A stretch of 64,000 nucleotides of DNA from Rusavskia elegans. Its lineage: Eukaryota; Ascomycota; Lecanoromycetes; Teloschistales; Teloschistaceae. The notes under the pieces are model-generated. The model made no database searches. It was not told the DNA's origin and saw only the letters and a program-made list of their open reading frames with translations. A program made the position numbers and the translations under genes. Numbering within the stretch: the first letter of the stretch is position 1; each line of letters starts with the position of its first letter. The stretch is taken from positions 434,001 through 498,000 of the forward strand of contig SAUG01000016.1 of the NCBI GenBank assembly GCA_011316305.1, written 5' to 3'. Shown here one piece after another: positions 1 to 11,479 of this stretch.

Positions 1-2280
1 TATACCCCCTCGTCAGCCGGCTCTCCTAGGGCTCGAGAGCGTCCTCATCCCACTCCTCCGGCCGACAAAAGGTATTCTCGCGTCCTGGACCCGTCTGCCC
101 TGGCGAACTTCCAGGCTGATATGGCCAACCATCGGCCAAGCTCGCCCTTAGCTGAGTCCGCTCGCAGGTATGGCAACATGAGTCCTACTGAGAGCATCCG
201 CAACAACCAGGCACAAACACCTAACTATTTCTCCAGTCAACCGCCGTCGGCGAAGCACCCGCCCGGCCGTGGCCCTGGAACACCCGGTCGGCAATATCCA
301 GTCATGCAAGATTCGACCGTCGGCAAGCTTCCTATGGGTCCTGTCATTCGTGTCATCTACAATGGCGGACAGACCAAGGTCCTGGATATCAAAAATTGCA
401 GAACGGCCGAAGAAATCATGCTCAATGTCCTCCGAAAATTGAATTTGCCGGAAAAACAAACGAAGAACCATTGTTTCTACTTGCTCAGCGGCGTCGAACC
501 CAGCCTTGCTCACTGCCATAGACTGACAGACGATGAAGTTGTGCGAGTATGTAATGATCTGTATCGCAGCGATAGGGGCCGTCTCATCCTCCGGAAGATC
601 CATGCTGGTGAGCCCGACGATGAGGAATTGCGGAAGGCTGCTTCGATTTCCACTGAAGAGAACATGGACTCGCAGCAATCGCAGGCGATTGCCACCAATC
701 TCGAACAAAGTAAGGGCAAGGTCCAACAACTCACCGGCGAAGATTGGGATACTCACCCGCCGGTTTCAGCTACTTATCGATCTCCGCGTGAAAGAGGCAA
801 TAGCAATGCCGGACAACCTTGGACTCCTCCTGAGCGGTCCGACTCGCACTCGAGACCGAAGATGAAGAATTTTCTAGGCGCACGACCACCTAGCGAACTG
901 ATCAGTCAAGAACTGACGACGTATTTCCCTCACCACCAGAAGGAAACTCTCGAGAGGACGGTCCGTATGTCGATGCGGAGATCCGCTCGACTGAGTCGAG
1001 CTGCCAGCCGTATCAGTGTCGCGAGTAATGCCAGCTTCACATCGAGCCTCAAAGACGCCCCACCTCTACCGAATATTGCAGACGGCTGGCTTACAGAAGG
1101 ACACACCCGTGGTGGGCCACGTCCGCTCTCCGTGTCTCGGTTTGCTATACCCCAGGTGGCTTACCGAGACTCGATTGCGTCGTCCTCCCTCCAGCCACTG
1201 CAGGAAGAGTCGCCAAGCGAGCCAAACAGGAAATCGTATGTCTCGTTCGAAAGCGACTCTCAGACTGGACTCGATGAAAGTAGTGCGACATTGCAAAGCT
1301 ATTTCGATGAGTCAGGCAGTAGTGGACCTGTGACTGAAGCTGGTGGATCTCTCACAGACCAGCTCACGCACGCCATTGCCGACGATGGTGAAGGACCAGA
1401 CGAGGAACTTGATTCATTCCTCAAAGGCGACTCCTGGGACAACGTCAAGTGGATGAAGGGTACATTAATTGGTCAAGGCTCCTTCGGCAGCGTATACCTG
1501 GCTCTGCATTCAATCACGGGGGAGCTCATGGCCGTCAAACAGGTCGAGGTTCCATCCAACAATGTCAGCACCATGGACAAGAAGAAGGAAAGCATGATCA
1601 ATGCATTGAAACGTGAGATTGACCTGCTCCGGGATCTACAGCACCAAAACATTGTGCAGTATCTCGGGTCCAACTCTGATGATGAGCACTTCAACATCTT
1701 CCTGGAATATGTGCCGGGTGGATCTGTGGCCGGCATGCTAAATTCATACGGCCAACTTCATGAACCTCTGATCCGCAACTTCGTCCGTCAAATTCTGACT
1801 GGCCTCTCCTACCTGCATGGCAAAGACATTATCCACCGGGATATCAAGGGTGCCAATGTTCTTGTCGACGGCAAGGGAAATATCAAGATCTCTGACTTTG
1901 GTATCTCCAAGCGTGTAGAAGCGTCTGCTCTGCTGGCACCATCAAAGAATGGTGGACATCTCCACCGACCCTCACTTCAAGGCTCGGTCTTCTGGATGGC
2001 TCCAGAGGTTGTCAAACAGACATCCTACACTCGCAAAGCGGATATCTGGTCTCTGGGCTGCCTAATCGTCGAGATGTTTACAGGGACCCACCCGTTCCCG
2101 AACTGCTCGCAGCTGCAAGCAATCTTCCAGATCGGTGGTTCCTCTGCGAAGCCAACTACACCGGACAATATCAGCGAGGAGGGCAAGGCTTTCTTGAATA
2201 AGACTTTTGAGATTGATCATGAGAAACGGCCAAGTGCGGATGAGCTACTGCTTCATCCTTTCTTGAAGCAGATTGCATGA
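1..2280 (+). CDS. STE11: MAP kinase kinase kinase STE11 (5' end outside window)
   Basis: This is the MAPKKK of the mating/filamentation cascade, which phosphorylates the Ste7-type MAPKK. The frame is open from base 1, so the start lies to the left; 759 residues are visible. A Ras-association-like segment (IRVIYNGGQTKVLD, near nt 345) is followed by a long Ser-rich linker and then a C-terminal kinase domain (nt 1450-2275). In visible-residue numbering the kinase has the glycine loop GQGSFGS at 491-497, the catalytic Lys of AVKQV at 513, HRD at 612-614, DFG at 632-634 and APE at 667-669. The N-terminal SAM domain expected of the family would lie beyond the window edge. An ATG at 121 is internal and need not be the start. 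No intron is needed in the visible part. The gene converges on the NDUFA12 gene. Confidence 0.95.
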   Translation, partial: YTPSSAGSPRARERPHPTPPADKRYSRVLDPSALANFQADMANHRPSSPLAESARRYGNMSPTESIRNNQAQTPNYFSSQPPSAKHPPGRGPGTPGRQYPVMQDSTVGKLPMGPVIRVIYNGGQTKVLDIKNCRTAEEIMLNVLRKLNLPEKQTKNHCFYLLSGVEPSLAHCHRLTDDEVVRVCNDLYRSDRGRLILRKIHAGEPDDEELRKAASISTEENMDSQQSQAIATNLEQSKGKVQQLTGEDWDTHPPVSATYRSPRERGNSNAGQPWTPPERSDSHSRPKMKNFLGARPPSELISQELTTYFPHHQKETLERTVRMSMRRSARLSRAASRISVASNASFTSSLKDAPPLPNIADGWLTEGHTRGGPRPLSVSRFAIPQVAYRDSIASSSLQPLQEESPSEPNRKSYVSFESDSQTGLDESSATLQSYFDESGSSGPVTEAGGSLTDQLTHAIADDGEGPDEELDSFLKGDSWDNVKWMKGTLIGQGSFGSVYLALHSITGELMAVKQVEVPSNNVSTMDKKKESMINALKREIDLLRDLQHQNIVQYLGSNSDDEHFNIFLEYVPGGSVAGMLNSYGQLHEPLIRNFVRQILTGLSYLHGKDIIHRDIKGANVLVDGKGNIKISDFGISKRVEASALLAPSKNGGHLHRPSLQGSVFWMAPEVVKQTSYTRKADIWSLGCLIVEMFTGTHPFPNCSQLQAIFQIGGSSAKPTTPDNISEEGKAFLNKTFEIDHEKRPSADELLLHPFLKQIA

Positions 2281-3029
2281 TCGGGGATCTTCTATTCGGT
2301 CGGTCACCAGAACAGGCCAGCAAAGGGGATTTGGGATTTTGGATATAGCATGACCATCTATGGGAGGACTGGTGATGATCTTTTGCGATGTACCAATACT
2401 TACCGGACCCGGAGGACAGCTTGCGTGATGACTATTGATAGACTGGAATGGATTACAAGTCGATAGGTCGAGAAACGAATGAAAATTTCCACGATTCAGA
2501 AGATCTTTTTGTCTGTACACGTCAGGTACTCGATCATAACTAGTTCCCCAGACTCAGTTACATAAACGCCCTTGCCATCGACAGCTTTTGCCAGCTATAA
2601 TCAAATGCCACCCCGGAAAACCATTACCCCTTCAGTCATCGCTCACAAATGTGCAACACACAAATACAAGTATCTCTCCTCCAGTACTGCCACTTCCCTA
2701 GGTTCACCTCGGCGCTGCTACAGGGTCCCAAGCTGCTGTTTTGGGCTTGACACTGTTTCGAGAATATCGTTAGCCAATATCCCTTGTTCCAATTGCCCGT
2801 ATGGTAGATCTTCGTCCTTGTCCTAGCCATCATCTTCAACCTCCCCAACCTTCCATGACCCCCCTTCCCCCTTCCCCCTTCCCCCCTCGTCCATCCTACT
2901 CCCACCCACGCATCCTCATTCGCCTGCTCTCCCACTCCCCTCATCTCCTAATCCCTACCCTCCGTCCCCACATCCCCTCACCTCCACCCCCATCAACCAA
3001 CAAAAAAACAAAAACAAGAGACAAAACAC
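2281..3029. other. Convergent intergenic region (3' ends of STE11 and NDUFA12)
   Basis: About 750 bases lie between two convergent genes. The stretch around 2840-3000 is strongly C-rich on the plus strand. Short open frames here show no recognisable protein. I see only 3'-UTR-like sequence. Confidence 0.6.
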
Positions 3030-3514
3030 CTACGTCGAATAAGTCTTATACGCCGCCCGACTAGCCGTCAAATTCGGTCTGTGCAAGGGTAGTTCCCAAC
3101 TCCGCTGCCCAGGCCGCAACACCGCGTCCTCGGTGGGCGGTTTATCGACGAGGTAGGACATCCAGGCGTGCCAGCCGGGTTCGATTTGGCATCTGGTGTA
3201 TCCGTGTCCCTCGTTAGCGATATGTAAAACTTCACTGCAGATATCGCGCCTGGGTGATGTGGAAGGCGATGGATGATAAAAGAGAGGGAGAAGAGTGGGG
3301 GAGGGGCGTACGGTGAATATTCCTTCTCTTTGTAATCGACCCATCGTGTGCGCAAGGGGAGCTCGTCGTCGACGTTCTCGTAGTATTTGTTTCCGTAGCG
3401 GTCCGAGGCGATGAGGGTGCCGGCTTTGGTGTCGCCGATGTATTGCATCTGGTGCAGGTAGTCTTTTATGCCGATGCGGCGGATGTTGCGGAGGGTGCGG
3501 AGGATGGTGGACAT
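3030..3514 (-). CDS. NADH:ubiquinone oxidoreductase subunit NDUFA12 (B17.2), mitochondrial complex I
   Basis: This is an accessory subunit of respiratory complex I in the inner mitochondrial membrane. There are two exons, complement(3312..3514) and complement(3030..3192). The 119-nt intron (GTACGC...CACCAG) restores the family sequence: RTRWVDYKEKEYSP in exon 1 joins to CQIEPGWHAWMSYLVDK in exon 2. The product is 121 residues, close to the usual fungal length. The exon-2 signature (IEPGWHAW, DKPPTED, WELPLHRPN) is diagnostic of the B17.2 family. The ATG at 3514 gives a short N-terminus (MSTILRTLRNIRRIG), as in other fungi. Confidence 0.93.
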
Positions 3515-3823
3515 TTTGGTCTGGTGGTAGAGGCGGTGGTGAGGGATGGGGTGGGAGGTTGAACGTGGTGGTGGTGATGTGATGCGATGTGATAGGGCTG
3601 AGTGGAGGGACGGAATGGGTTAGTGCGAGGCTGTCTGGATCTATTCATTCAGAATAACCATGTGACTGGACCATCATTTCTACAGCCATGTAGCAGCCCA
3701 GATTCCCAGTTCCCCCATTGCTTCAAGCCCGTGGGCCGCGGTATCATCCGGCTGTCCCATACTCCAGAAGGCTATGCCAACGCCTGTAGAATGCTCTGAT
3801 GACAACCCATACGCACTCCACCT
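3515..3823. other. Intergenic region upstream of NDUFA12
   Basis: This 309-base gap holds the promoter of the leftward NDUFA12 gene and the 3' end of the leftward ubiquitin protease. I see no further gene. Confidence 0.5.
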
Positions 3824-6360
3824 TCACATCAATATGCACTCTCGATCCGGCTTCTCCGCTTTGCTTCGTCCCTTGATAAGATGCTGGTGATCCTTGAGCT
3901 TGCTTTTACTCTTCTCTTTTATCAGCTTTCCTTTGTTGTGTACCCCTGATGCATCACGTACTTCTAGCGAAGGCCCGCCAGGTGGTATTGATGGAACAGC
4001 GTCGGTTTTGTCTTTCGTCAGACGTCCGGTCAGCCGAGACATCGATGCACTCAATCTGCTGCTGTTGGGTTCGGGCTGTGCAACTGCTCCATTTGGTATA
4101 CCCAAGCCGTTGGCTCTGGACGAGCGACGAGAAGCCGTCTGCGAGTTTGATCCGTCGTCGTCGATGGATTTTCTCATGTTTGGCTCCGTACCGGCAATCG
4201 TGGACCCGGATTCCATGAAAACCAGACTTCGTTTGCGATCACTGCTATTGCTGGTGCGCGGCTGAGAGGTATCGCTTGCCTCACCTTCCCCAGCGACAGT
4301 AGTAGGGTTTTGATCAGGGCTGGTCTTTGCTTCGATGCCACACTCCTTCGTGTATGGGGGTGGCCGATCTTTACTGACATCGATCTCGCCCTCGGCAATG
4401 TTTCCAGGGTCGCCCTCGATTGGGACCACTTGATAAAACAAGAGGTACGGGGTTTCGCGGTGTAGGAATCGGTCGATATCCACCTCGGCTACCCGCTCTT
4501 TGGCCAGGTCATCGTGTCTGATCCATCGATCGTCCCCAGGCTTTTTGGGGTCATATGTGCGTACTAGACCTATGTAATGCCCAGAATCTACCCTAGTGCC
4601 TTGATGGCATATAGCTGATCGCAGCGCAAGCTTAAAGTTGCCGAACAGAGGGCCATCTTCAGCCATGTTATCGTCTTGGATGAAATGCGGCAGACCAATC
4701 TCTTGGGGGATATCGATGTACGTGCCATTGCGCTTCGCTTGCCCATTTGGTTGAAATGAATATCTTTTGAGACAAATACCTGTAGCCATTGTCAGCATAC
4801 TCATTGTGCTGCAGAATTTCGAGGTCGCGGCGCACCTAGCATCGGTCTCGCTGAATGAAAATGAGCTGCGACTTGTTGATCGTTGCTAGGTTTCGCATCC
4901 GTATACCAAGGGATCAAGCTGAAGAACTGCCATGCTGGCATCACGACTTCTTTGCGAAGACTACCGCCGCGCCGCCGGCCGTTGCGTGGACTCTCGTAAG
5001 CCGGGGTATCCATTGTATCATCCTTCTCAGAGACATACGACTCCTGAATGATACTCGGCGCTCTGACACGTGCGAACGTTGGCCTTCTGGTAGCGGATGC
5101 GGGTAGCGGTGAGATTGGTGTAGATGGCAAAGAATCATCGCATTCAACCGTCTCGATATGTGCTGTAGAGCCTTTGCTACTTGAGTCGAACGATGCTTGT
5201 GACCTGACAGAACCTAAAGTTCCTCGTCTTTGCTGCAGGTACCTTTTGACCTCAATGCGGTTGTTGAAGTATTCGGTCAGACACGTCTCGAGTGTCAGAC
5301 CCGAACCATTATCCTCCGGTATGGCGACTTCAAGACATCTCTCATTAACGAATCTGTGATCGTCACCTGCATCTTCCCTGCCGTGATGGAAGATGTCCAT
5401 TTTTAGCGTAAGCAATGGTAGATTCAGGACCTCCGTAATGAAATTGAATGCCTCGGATGCGTCCTGCTGATGGACTTGAGCAGCGTCTTCCCATCCACAT
5501 TCAGCAAGTTGCAGCTGGATGTGCTTCGTCTAGAACTTGATCAATACAAAGACATTGATGGAGTAATTGTTATCTTACGATGTCTGTAGTAATCAGCCGC
5601 CCACTCCTGAGAGTATTGATCCATAGGCGCAACAAGGTTGCAAGCCGTTGTTTCTTCTCGTCATCGAATTTGGTATAGAGCATAGCTTCGAAACAGCCGG
5701 ATCGTGTGAACATGGCAAACAGCAAGGAGTCCAGGTAGCAGGTGGTGCCTTCTCGGTTGACAGCACCAAGCAGCTTTGTGCTTGGATCATAGGGTTTGAC
5801 GATGCCTTCCTCGGAATCTCTGTACATCTCCATCAGGCTAAATGCCTTCTCCGGATCGCCGTCGACAGAAGGATCATGTAGTGTGTGCGAGATGTCGGAC
5901 TCTTTGAATCGAGTGATGCCGGCATTGGCAAGGCGCTGCAAGATCATCTTGATCTGGATCTCTTAGCCATCGTGGGTTGGATTGTAGTGTGATGGATCAC
6001 CTTTTTGTCGTCTGCCTTGGTGGGTGCCTCTTTATCCTCGTCGGCGAAGCTGCCATGAAGAAAGCCCGAGGTCTGTTTGGGCTGCAACAGCCAATCGTCA
6101 CAGGAATTAGCAGTTGAAGACTCAACAATACCTCGGGTTGCGTGCACTCGGGGGGACCGTTTCAAGGCCGATGTAGGACAGGCGAAGGCATTGGAGAAGG
6201 ATGAAATAGAGGAAGAGCGAGTGTGACTTCTGCCTGCGGACGAGGAGGCAGAAGAATAGGACTCAGGAGACATTGGTACTGGTGAAGAAGACATTACTTT
6301 TTTGACATCGCCGTTGGCAGGCTTCTCCCTCCGGCTCACTAACCTATGGAAGGTATCCAT
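3824..6360 (-). CDS. Ubiquitin-specific protease (UCH/USP family) with C-terminal CAAX box
   Basis: This is a cysteine protease that removes ubiquitin from proteins. There are four exons: complement(6001..6360), (5579..5953), (4836..5529) and (3824..4779), giving 794 residues; all junctions keep phase. The Cys box REGTTCYLDSL places the catalytic Cys near residue 192. A QQDASEAFNF motif follows, and then the segment RPMLGICLKRYS, rebuilt across intron 3. The His box RVDSGHYIGLVR puts the catalytic His near 544, with the late motif WIRHDD after it. The 47-nt first intron is the least certain. The C-terminal 230 residues are a basic, Ser-rich, low-complexity tail ending in CILM just before the stop, a canonical CAAX prenylation signal in which the final Met favours farnesylation. 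The tail suggests membrane anchoring. The exact yeast orthologue is not clear. Confidence 0.88.
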
Positions 6361-6757
6361 GATAGTTGAAGGTGGAGAGGTTCGGGGAAAGATTACCGCG
6401 TAAAACGAAACTTAGAAGCAGGGCAAACTGGCAGGGACCACAAGACGCGGATGCCAGAACAGTAGAACTTCAAGCACTTCATACTTGACGAAATGTCTGA
6501 AGCAGCTGTGCAATTGGAGTAGTGTGCCTATGTACTGTTAAGTCAAGGCCGCCAACTGAGCAGGTAAATATCGCTACCATAACTTACCTTCAATTCGTGG
6601 TCACGATCGAATGTCATTGGGCAAGGTACTCCGTCGACCCCTCGACATGCCCGCCCGAGGCAACCTAACCAATGGAGATCTAGCTTAGTGGACTTATCAT
6701 ATTTGCACTCTTGGGTGAGTATCTCGTCGCCAACATTAGACAGCTATCAAGACCACA
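6361..6757. promoter_or_regulatory. Divergent promoter region between the ubiquitin protease and uL5m genes
   Basis: About 400 bases separate the two divergent start codons. No gene is visible. Promoters for both genes must lie here, but I cannot name a specific element. Confidence 0.5.
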
Positions 6758-8101
6758 ATGCCTGCGTCTAATAAGGTCCCTTCCCACCTGTTATCGTTAA
6801 GGCAAAGACAAAAGTTTACTTGCCTTCGATGTCAATGGACCACAAGACGAAGAGCCTCTACATACACCAACGAGACCGATCTCTCTGAAGATGTCGTCCC
6901 TGATTCCTCCCTCCTCGCACCACAACCCGATCAAGATATCGTTACTTCCTGGGATCCGGTTCAGCGGAGTAAAAGTCGAAGGAAACAGCTACCCCCAAGC
7001 AGGTAAGGGCATTTCCGCGATAACGGCCGACAAAGCTCCCAGCACCCCGTCGCCAAACCGCCTTCGTATCTATCTCGAGCAACAGTGCTAATACACATTG
7101 ACAGATACAAATTCCGACCTCCAAGATACTACCGCGGTCCTCTCCACCCCCATCAGCCACCACCTCCCTCATCCCCAAACTCCCGCCTCTTCATCCCTGG
7201 CCCCTTTTCCCTACCTCGCCTTCAACAGACCTACACCAGCACCCTGGCCCCCGACCTCCTGTCCCTGCTCTACACCCACCACCCACCCGGCACCCTTCCC
7301 GGTCCAGCTGGCCAACGTCTCCGCGGCTGGGATAACACCTCCCCCTACCACAAAAACCGCCCCCTGCGCGGCCCTCGCGGCCGCCCAACTCTCCCCCTCA
7401 TGAAACGCCCAATAACATTCCGCAACATTCCTCGCCTCGAAAAAATCGTCGTCCATCACGTCATCCGCTCCGCCGATCACAGAGATAGTTCCTACCTGCA
7501 TGTTGCGGGTATGATTTTACAAGCAGTGACGAATGTGAGAGCGACGGTGTGTAAAGCGCGACACAGCATTGCGAATTTCAGCATGACGAAGGATAAGACG
7601 GCTATGGCGGTGAAAGCGGAGCTGAAAGGCGAGGACATGTATTGTTTCTTGAGCAAGGTGGTGGATGTGGTGATGCCGAGGATCAAGGAGTATAAGGGCG
7701 TGAGTGGGGGTAGTGGGGATGGGAGTGGGAATTTGGCGTTTGGGTTGCAACCGAGTGCGGTGGGCATGTTTCCGGAAGTGGAAGTCAACTATGATATGTG
7801 AGTTATGTCCTTGTTGCGTTGAAAGCATAAGGTTGTAGGAGGAGGAGGAGGAGGAGGAGGAGGAGGAGGAGGAGGAGGAGGAGGAGGAGGAGGATTTGGC
7901 TGCACTACCTTATGGTTGCTTTTACAATTGAAGAAATGAACAGTTGATACGATGAGATAATGCTGACACGAATCTAGGTATCCACCAAAGATGATCCCAA
8001 GCATCGATGTCATGGTATGCACAACCGCGACGAACGATCGCGACGCAAGGGTATTGCTCAGTTCGATGGGGATTCCTTTCCACGGGAAACATGTAAATTA
8101 A
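6758..8101 (+). CDS. MRPL7: Mitochondrial large-subunit ribosomal protein uL5m (MRPL7 type)
   Basis: This is a component of the mitochondrial 54S ribosomal subunit. Three exons, 6758..7002, 7105..7797 and 7978..8101, give 353 residues, and all phases agree. The exon 1-2 junction recreates PPSRYKFRPPRYYRGPL. The core carries KRPITFRNIPRLEKIVVHH and later FPEVEVNYDMYPPKMIP, rebuilt across intron 2, as in bacterial L5 (the 5S rRNA and P-site region). The N-terminus is basic and rich in Ser and Arg, consistent with a mitochondrial presequence. Intron 2 (180 nt) contains a pure AGG repeat. The gene diverges from the ubiquitin protease and converges on the sugar transporter. Confidence 0.92.
7837..7893 (+). 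repeat. Trinucleotide microsatellite (AGG)19 in intron 2 of uL5m
   Basis: Nineteen perfect AGG units lie inside the second intron, between the donor at 7798 and the acceptor at 7977. On the other strand the tract reads as an artificial polyproline frame. Such a tract is expected to vary in length between strains. Confidence 0.97.
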
Positions 8102-8531
8102 TGGTGCGGCATCTTTGTCAAAGACTCGATAATTTCAATCCCTGAAATCATGGCCAAGGAACGAGAACATCGACGTCTTCACATACTGTAGTATGCATTT
8201 TTTGAAAGTCGTCCAGGAGCCAAGTTACAATGAACAAAAGATATTGATCGCTGAAAACCCTGAGAAATTGAGGATATTTGCTCGCACGCTATGCTGCATT
8301 TTATATCAGAAACAACGAGATCACTGGCCAGAAAAGGGGGTATTCGCGCTCAACACGCTGCCACCGTCAACGATCATCACGTCAAGAAAGCATACCCAGA
8401 ACCCTACCCAAGTCTCCCGAAGCCTTCCCACCTGCTATGCAGTCCCAACGACATGTTTGCTTGCCTCCAGATGTAGGTCTTCGTAATATCATGTTCTCTA
8501 CCCGACTGGGATTGATGAAGACCCAAAAGGC
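8102..8531. other. Convergent intergenic region (uL5m and transporter 3' ends)
   Basis: These 430 bases lie between two stop codons facing each other. Several overlapping short frames are present on the plus strand, but none resembles a protein. I take it to be 3'-UTR sequence. Confidence 0.5.
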
Positions 8532-10617
8532 TCAAACCGACTCTGAACCCCTTCTCTCCACAATCCCGTTCTCCTTCCCTTTTGCCTCTCCACCTGCTCC
8601 CTCTTCCCGTAATCGAGTCGTCATGTAAGCCGCCACCAGAGCCGCGACGCCTCCAAACCTCATCACCCAGCCTACACTATCATCCCCCGGCTCGCCTCGT
8701 GGCTTCTGCGCAATGCGGAATATGGCACTGCTGACCAACGTAGCCAGAATCTGCGGTGCTGAAATCGCCACATTGTGCAATCCAAGCACTACGCCGGCTT
8801 GGTCGTCATTGTTACCGCCAGTCTTCCGGGCTTGGGCGTCGTGCTTGCTGATTTCGGCCGAGATGAGGGCGAACGGTGCCCAGAGGGACAGCGCCCAGGA
8901 TAAGCCAACAACACCGGTAAGGATGGTGGCGGCGAGGGGCGTCGTGATGAAGAATGTGAGCCCCATGCAGAGTGCAAAGAGTAGATGGGCGAGGATCCAG
9001 GCGCGGCGGAGGGTGAGCCATGGGATTTGCGCTGAGGAAAGGAGGCGAGTAACGCGGGAGTGTGAAGCTTCATCCGGCGGAGGAGGGAAGAACGAGGTCA
9101 TGGAGGCAGACATGGGAAGCGGTGTACCACTAGGAGTAGTGGGCTGGTTGCCGCTGCGGTGGGCCGGTGTGCTCTTTCGGGATGGAGGCGCACGGTAAGT
9201 CGGGACGACTAGGAAAGGGAGGAGCATATTTGATGAGAACGATGAGATTGCAAAGATCAGGAGAGCGAAGCTGCCAACGCGGGTAGCAGATTCCCATGCT
9301 TCGTCGACCTCTGCTGGAGACATGTCGGGATTGGCTCGAAAAATCGGATTGACGTGAAGCTGACCGATATAAGTCGTGATATAAAAAAGGAACGGAAACC
9401 AGCCGATCCAGTTGAAGAATTGAACCTCGCATACCTTGCGGATTTGCGGTGACAGGCGGCGGGCGGATCTATACATCTCTTTGAAGAATGCAATCACACC
9501 AATCTCCTTCGTTGGTGGTGGCCCATCATGACGAGGATCCCGCTCCGTGACGAAAACACAGGAAATGAAGATGGTACCACCGAGCGCAATGCAGGTGATC
9601 ACGCTGAGGACCTTGAACTGCGTATTACCGAAGAACGGTAAAATCTTCGGCAGGTTCACATAACCCGAGAGGTACCCGAGGACACTGCCTATTCCGAGGA
9701 TTACCCCTGCCCAGGCATTTGCATCCTCCTGTTGGTGGGTTGGTGCGTTATCCACAATGAAGGCCCGGATTCCGGCTTGGACTGTAGAGGTCAGCCTATC
9801 TCATGTGGATACGGAACTTTGCCTACCTGTGTTGATTGCCACATCAAGTATGCAAAGCCAACCAATGGCAAAACAGATAGACGTGACTTTTACGAACTGC
9901 GATTCTGGATCTGCACCAAAGAGACCGAGGAACCCATGGACAATCTCGCGTGTCCATGCCAGAGCCAGAAAGGATATCAGAGTAGCAGTAGCACCTCCAA
10001 CCATAAAAGGCTTCCGCTTGCCGAACCTGTTGCGGCAATTGTCACTTCGGATGCCTATATATGGCTGAACGATGACTCCTGATAACGGGCCTATGATCCA
10101 GACTATGGCAAGGATGGATTTGCTCATGCCTAAAGAAAGGAGGTATGGCTGAAGATAAAGCACATTAGCACCTGCGCTGCGTCTCGTAGGAAGAATGCTC
10201 ACGGATCCGTTGGAAATCTCCGTAGCCCATGCTATCTGCAGCCTATGATTTGTCAAATCAGCAAGAGAAATCTTAATATCGAAACAAGCTTGGGGATCGG
10301 GCAGAGTACTCTCACCCTCCGAGGCTCAGTGTTAGCACGAAGAGGTACCAATGGCTCTTGGACTTCGCCTGCTCTTCACCATCAAGGTAGTCAAGCTCAT
10401 CGGCAGGGGTACTGCTCGCGATTGGGCTCTCATCATCGTCCCTTCTCTGAGGCAATAACAATGGAGATGCTTCGTTCAAAGAATCGAGCGATGGTTTGCC
10501 GCGGGAGTCAGATTTACTGTATCGGGGCGGTGCCTCTGTATGTGGTCTTTCCGTCTCCTGGTCGTGCTGAAAAGGTAGCTCTTTCGTTAACCCCTGAGGT
10601 GGAAGCCTTGAGTCCAT
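8532..10617 (-). CDS. MFS sugar transporter of the GPH/sucrose (Sut1 alpha-glucoside) type
   Basis: This is a proton-coupled sugar carrier of the plasma membrane. There are four exons: complement(10316..10617), (10203..10242), (9827..10148) and (8532..9781), giving 637 residues. The tiny 40-nt second exon and the 54-nt in-frame third intron restore GLQIAWATEISNGSPYLLSLG, the family's first membrane helix. The SUT signature appears as SDNCRNRFGKRKPFMVGG, and further helices follow (WIIGPLSGVIVQPYIG, NWIGWFPFLFYITTYIG, LSWALSLWAPFALISAEI). The first 100 residues form a hydrophilic cytosolic tail with acidic patches. The start is fixed by an in-frame TGA directly upstream. The closest known function is the fission yeast alpha-glucoside transporter Sut1; the actual substrate (sucrose, maltose) cannot be told from sequence. 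Confidence 0.88.
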
Positions 10618-11479
10618 TCAAAAGCCGGTAGGATCACCAGGTGGGAAAGGTTTGTCCGTAATGAAGTGCAATTTCGAGCAGGAATAGGGTTCTTATGAGG
10701 ATACAAGGCCTGACAGACTTTGAGTGCTGTCGGATTCCGAGGTCACGGACGAGAAGGTAGCATCATCTGGCGATTTCTCTGCACGCGGGCACATTTATAG
10801 ATGTTGCGCTAGTCATGTGGCTGTGGTATCGACAGAGCGATTGGAGGATTGAGATGGTGAAATGATCGGATGTGGTAGGTGCAACTTAGTCAGTCAGGAG
10901 GGAGTAAGAGCGAGTGTTGCCGTTGAGGATATAGAAAGGAGGAGTGTGCTGCGGGATTCGGAATTCGAGGGTGGAGACATGTTGGAAAGAGAGGGTGACG
11001 TTGAAAAGTCGTTGCGGCAGCCAATGAATCGTTAGTGTTTCCGACTGCGGTTTTAGCGGCCATGGTTTATGTAAGCTGGAGACCTTGTCCGAGCTGGTGC
11101 GAGCATGTACGGAGGTAAAGCCGACAGAAGGAGATCAAGAGAAAGCTGGAGTTCATTCCCTTGGCGGTAGTCACGACTATATACTCTCAAGTGGTCAACC
11201 AGGGTCCGCCCTATCGACACCTCGAGAGTGCATTGCATCCGAACGAGACAGGGGTCTCCACTACTCAAATCAAGCCTCCCGCAGAAGCCACTCATCGCGA
11301 CCACACATGGAGCCAACAACCTTTTAGTCAATTTGTCCCAGGACCGACTGGAGAATCTCGACTCTGAGATATCTGGAGTCGTCTGGCTTTCTGCAGACGC
11401 AGTGGGCCGCGACTGTCAATGGAGGCACCGACAGTGAATTCATGACACCTTTGGCATCTACCTCCATTCACCAGACCCA
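10618..11479. promoter_or_regulatory. Divergent promoter region between the sugar transporter and NHX1
   Basis: About 860 bases lie between divergent start codons. Several short frames on both strands have no recognisable product. This is the expected site of both promoters and 5' leaders. Confidence 0.5.

Noticed and set aside
148..756. 202-codon frame antisense to STE11
   Set aside because: It is a shadow of the conserved kinase gene on the other strand.
7789..8022. Minus-strand frame with a long polyproline run
   Set aside because: It is the reverse reading of the (AGG)19 tract inside the uL5m intron, not a gene.
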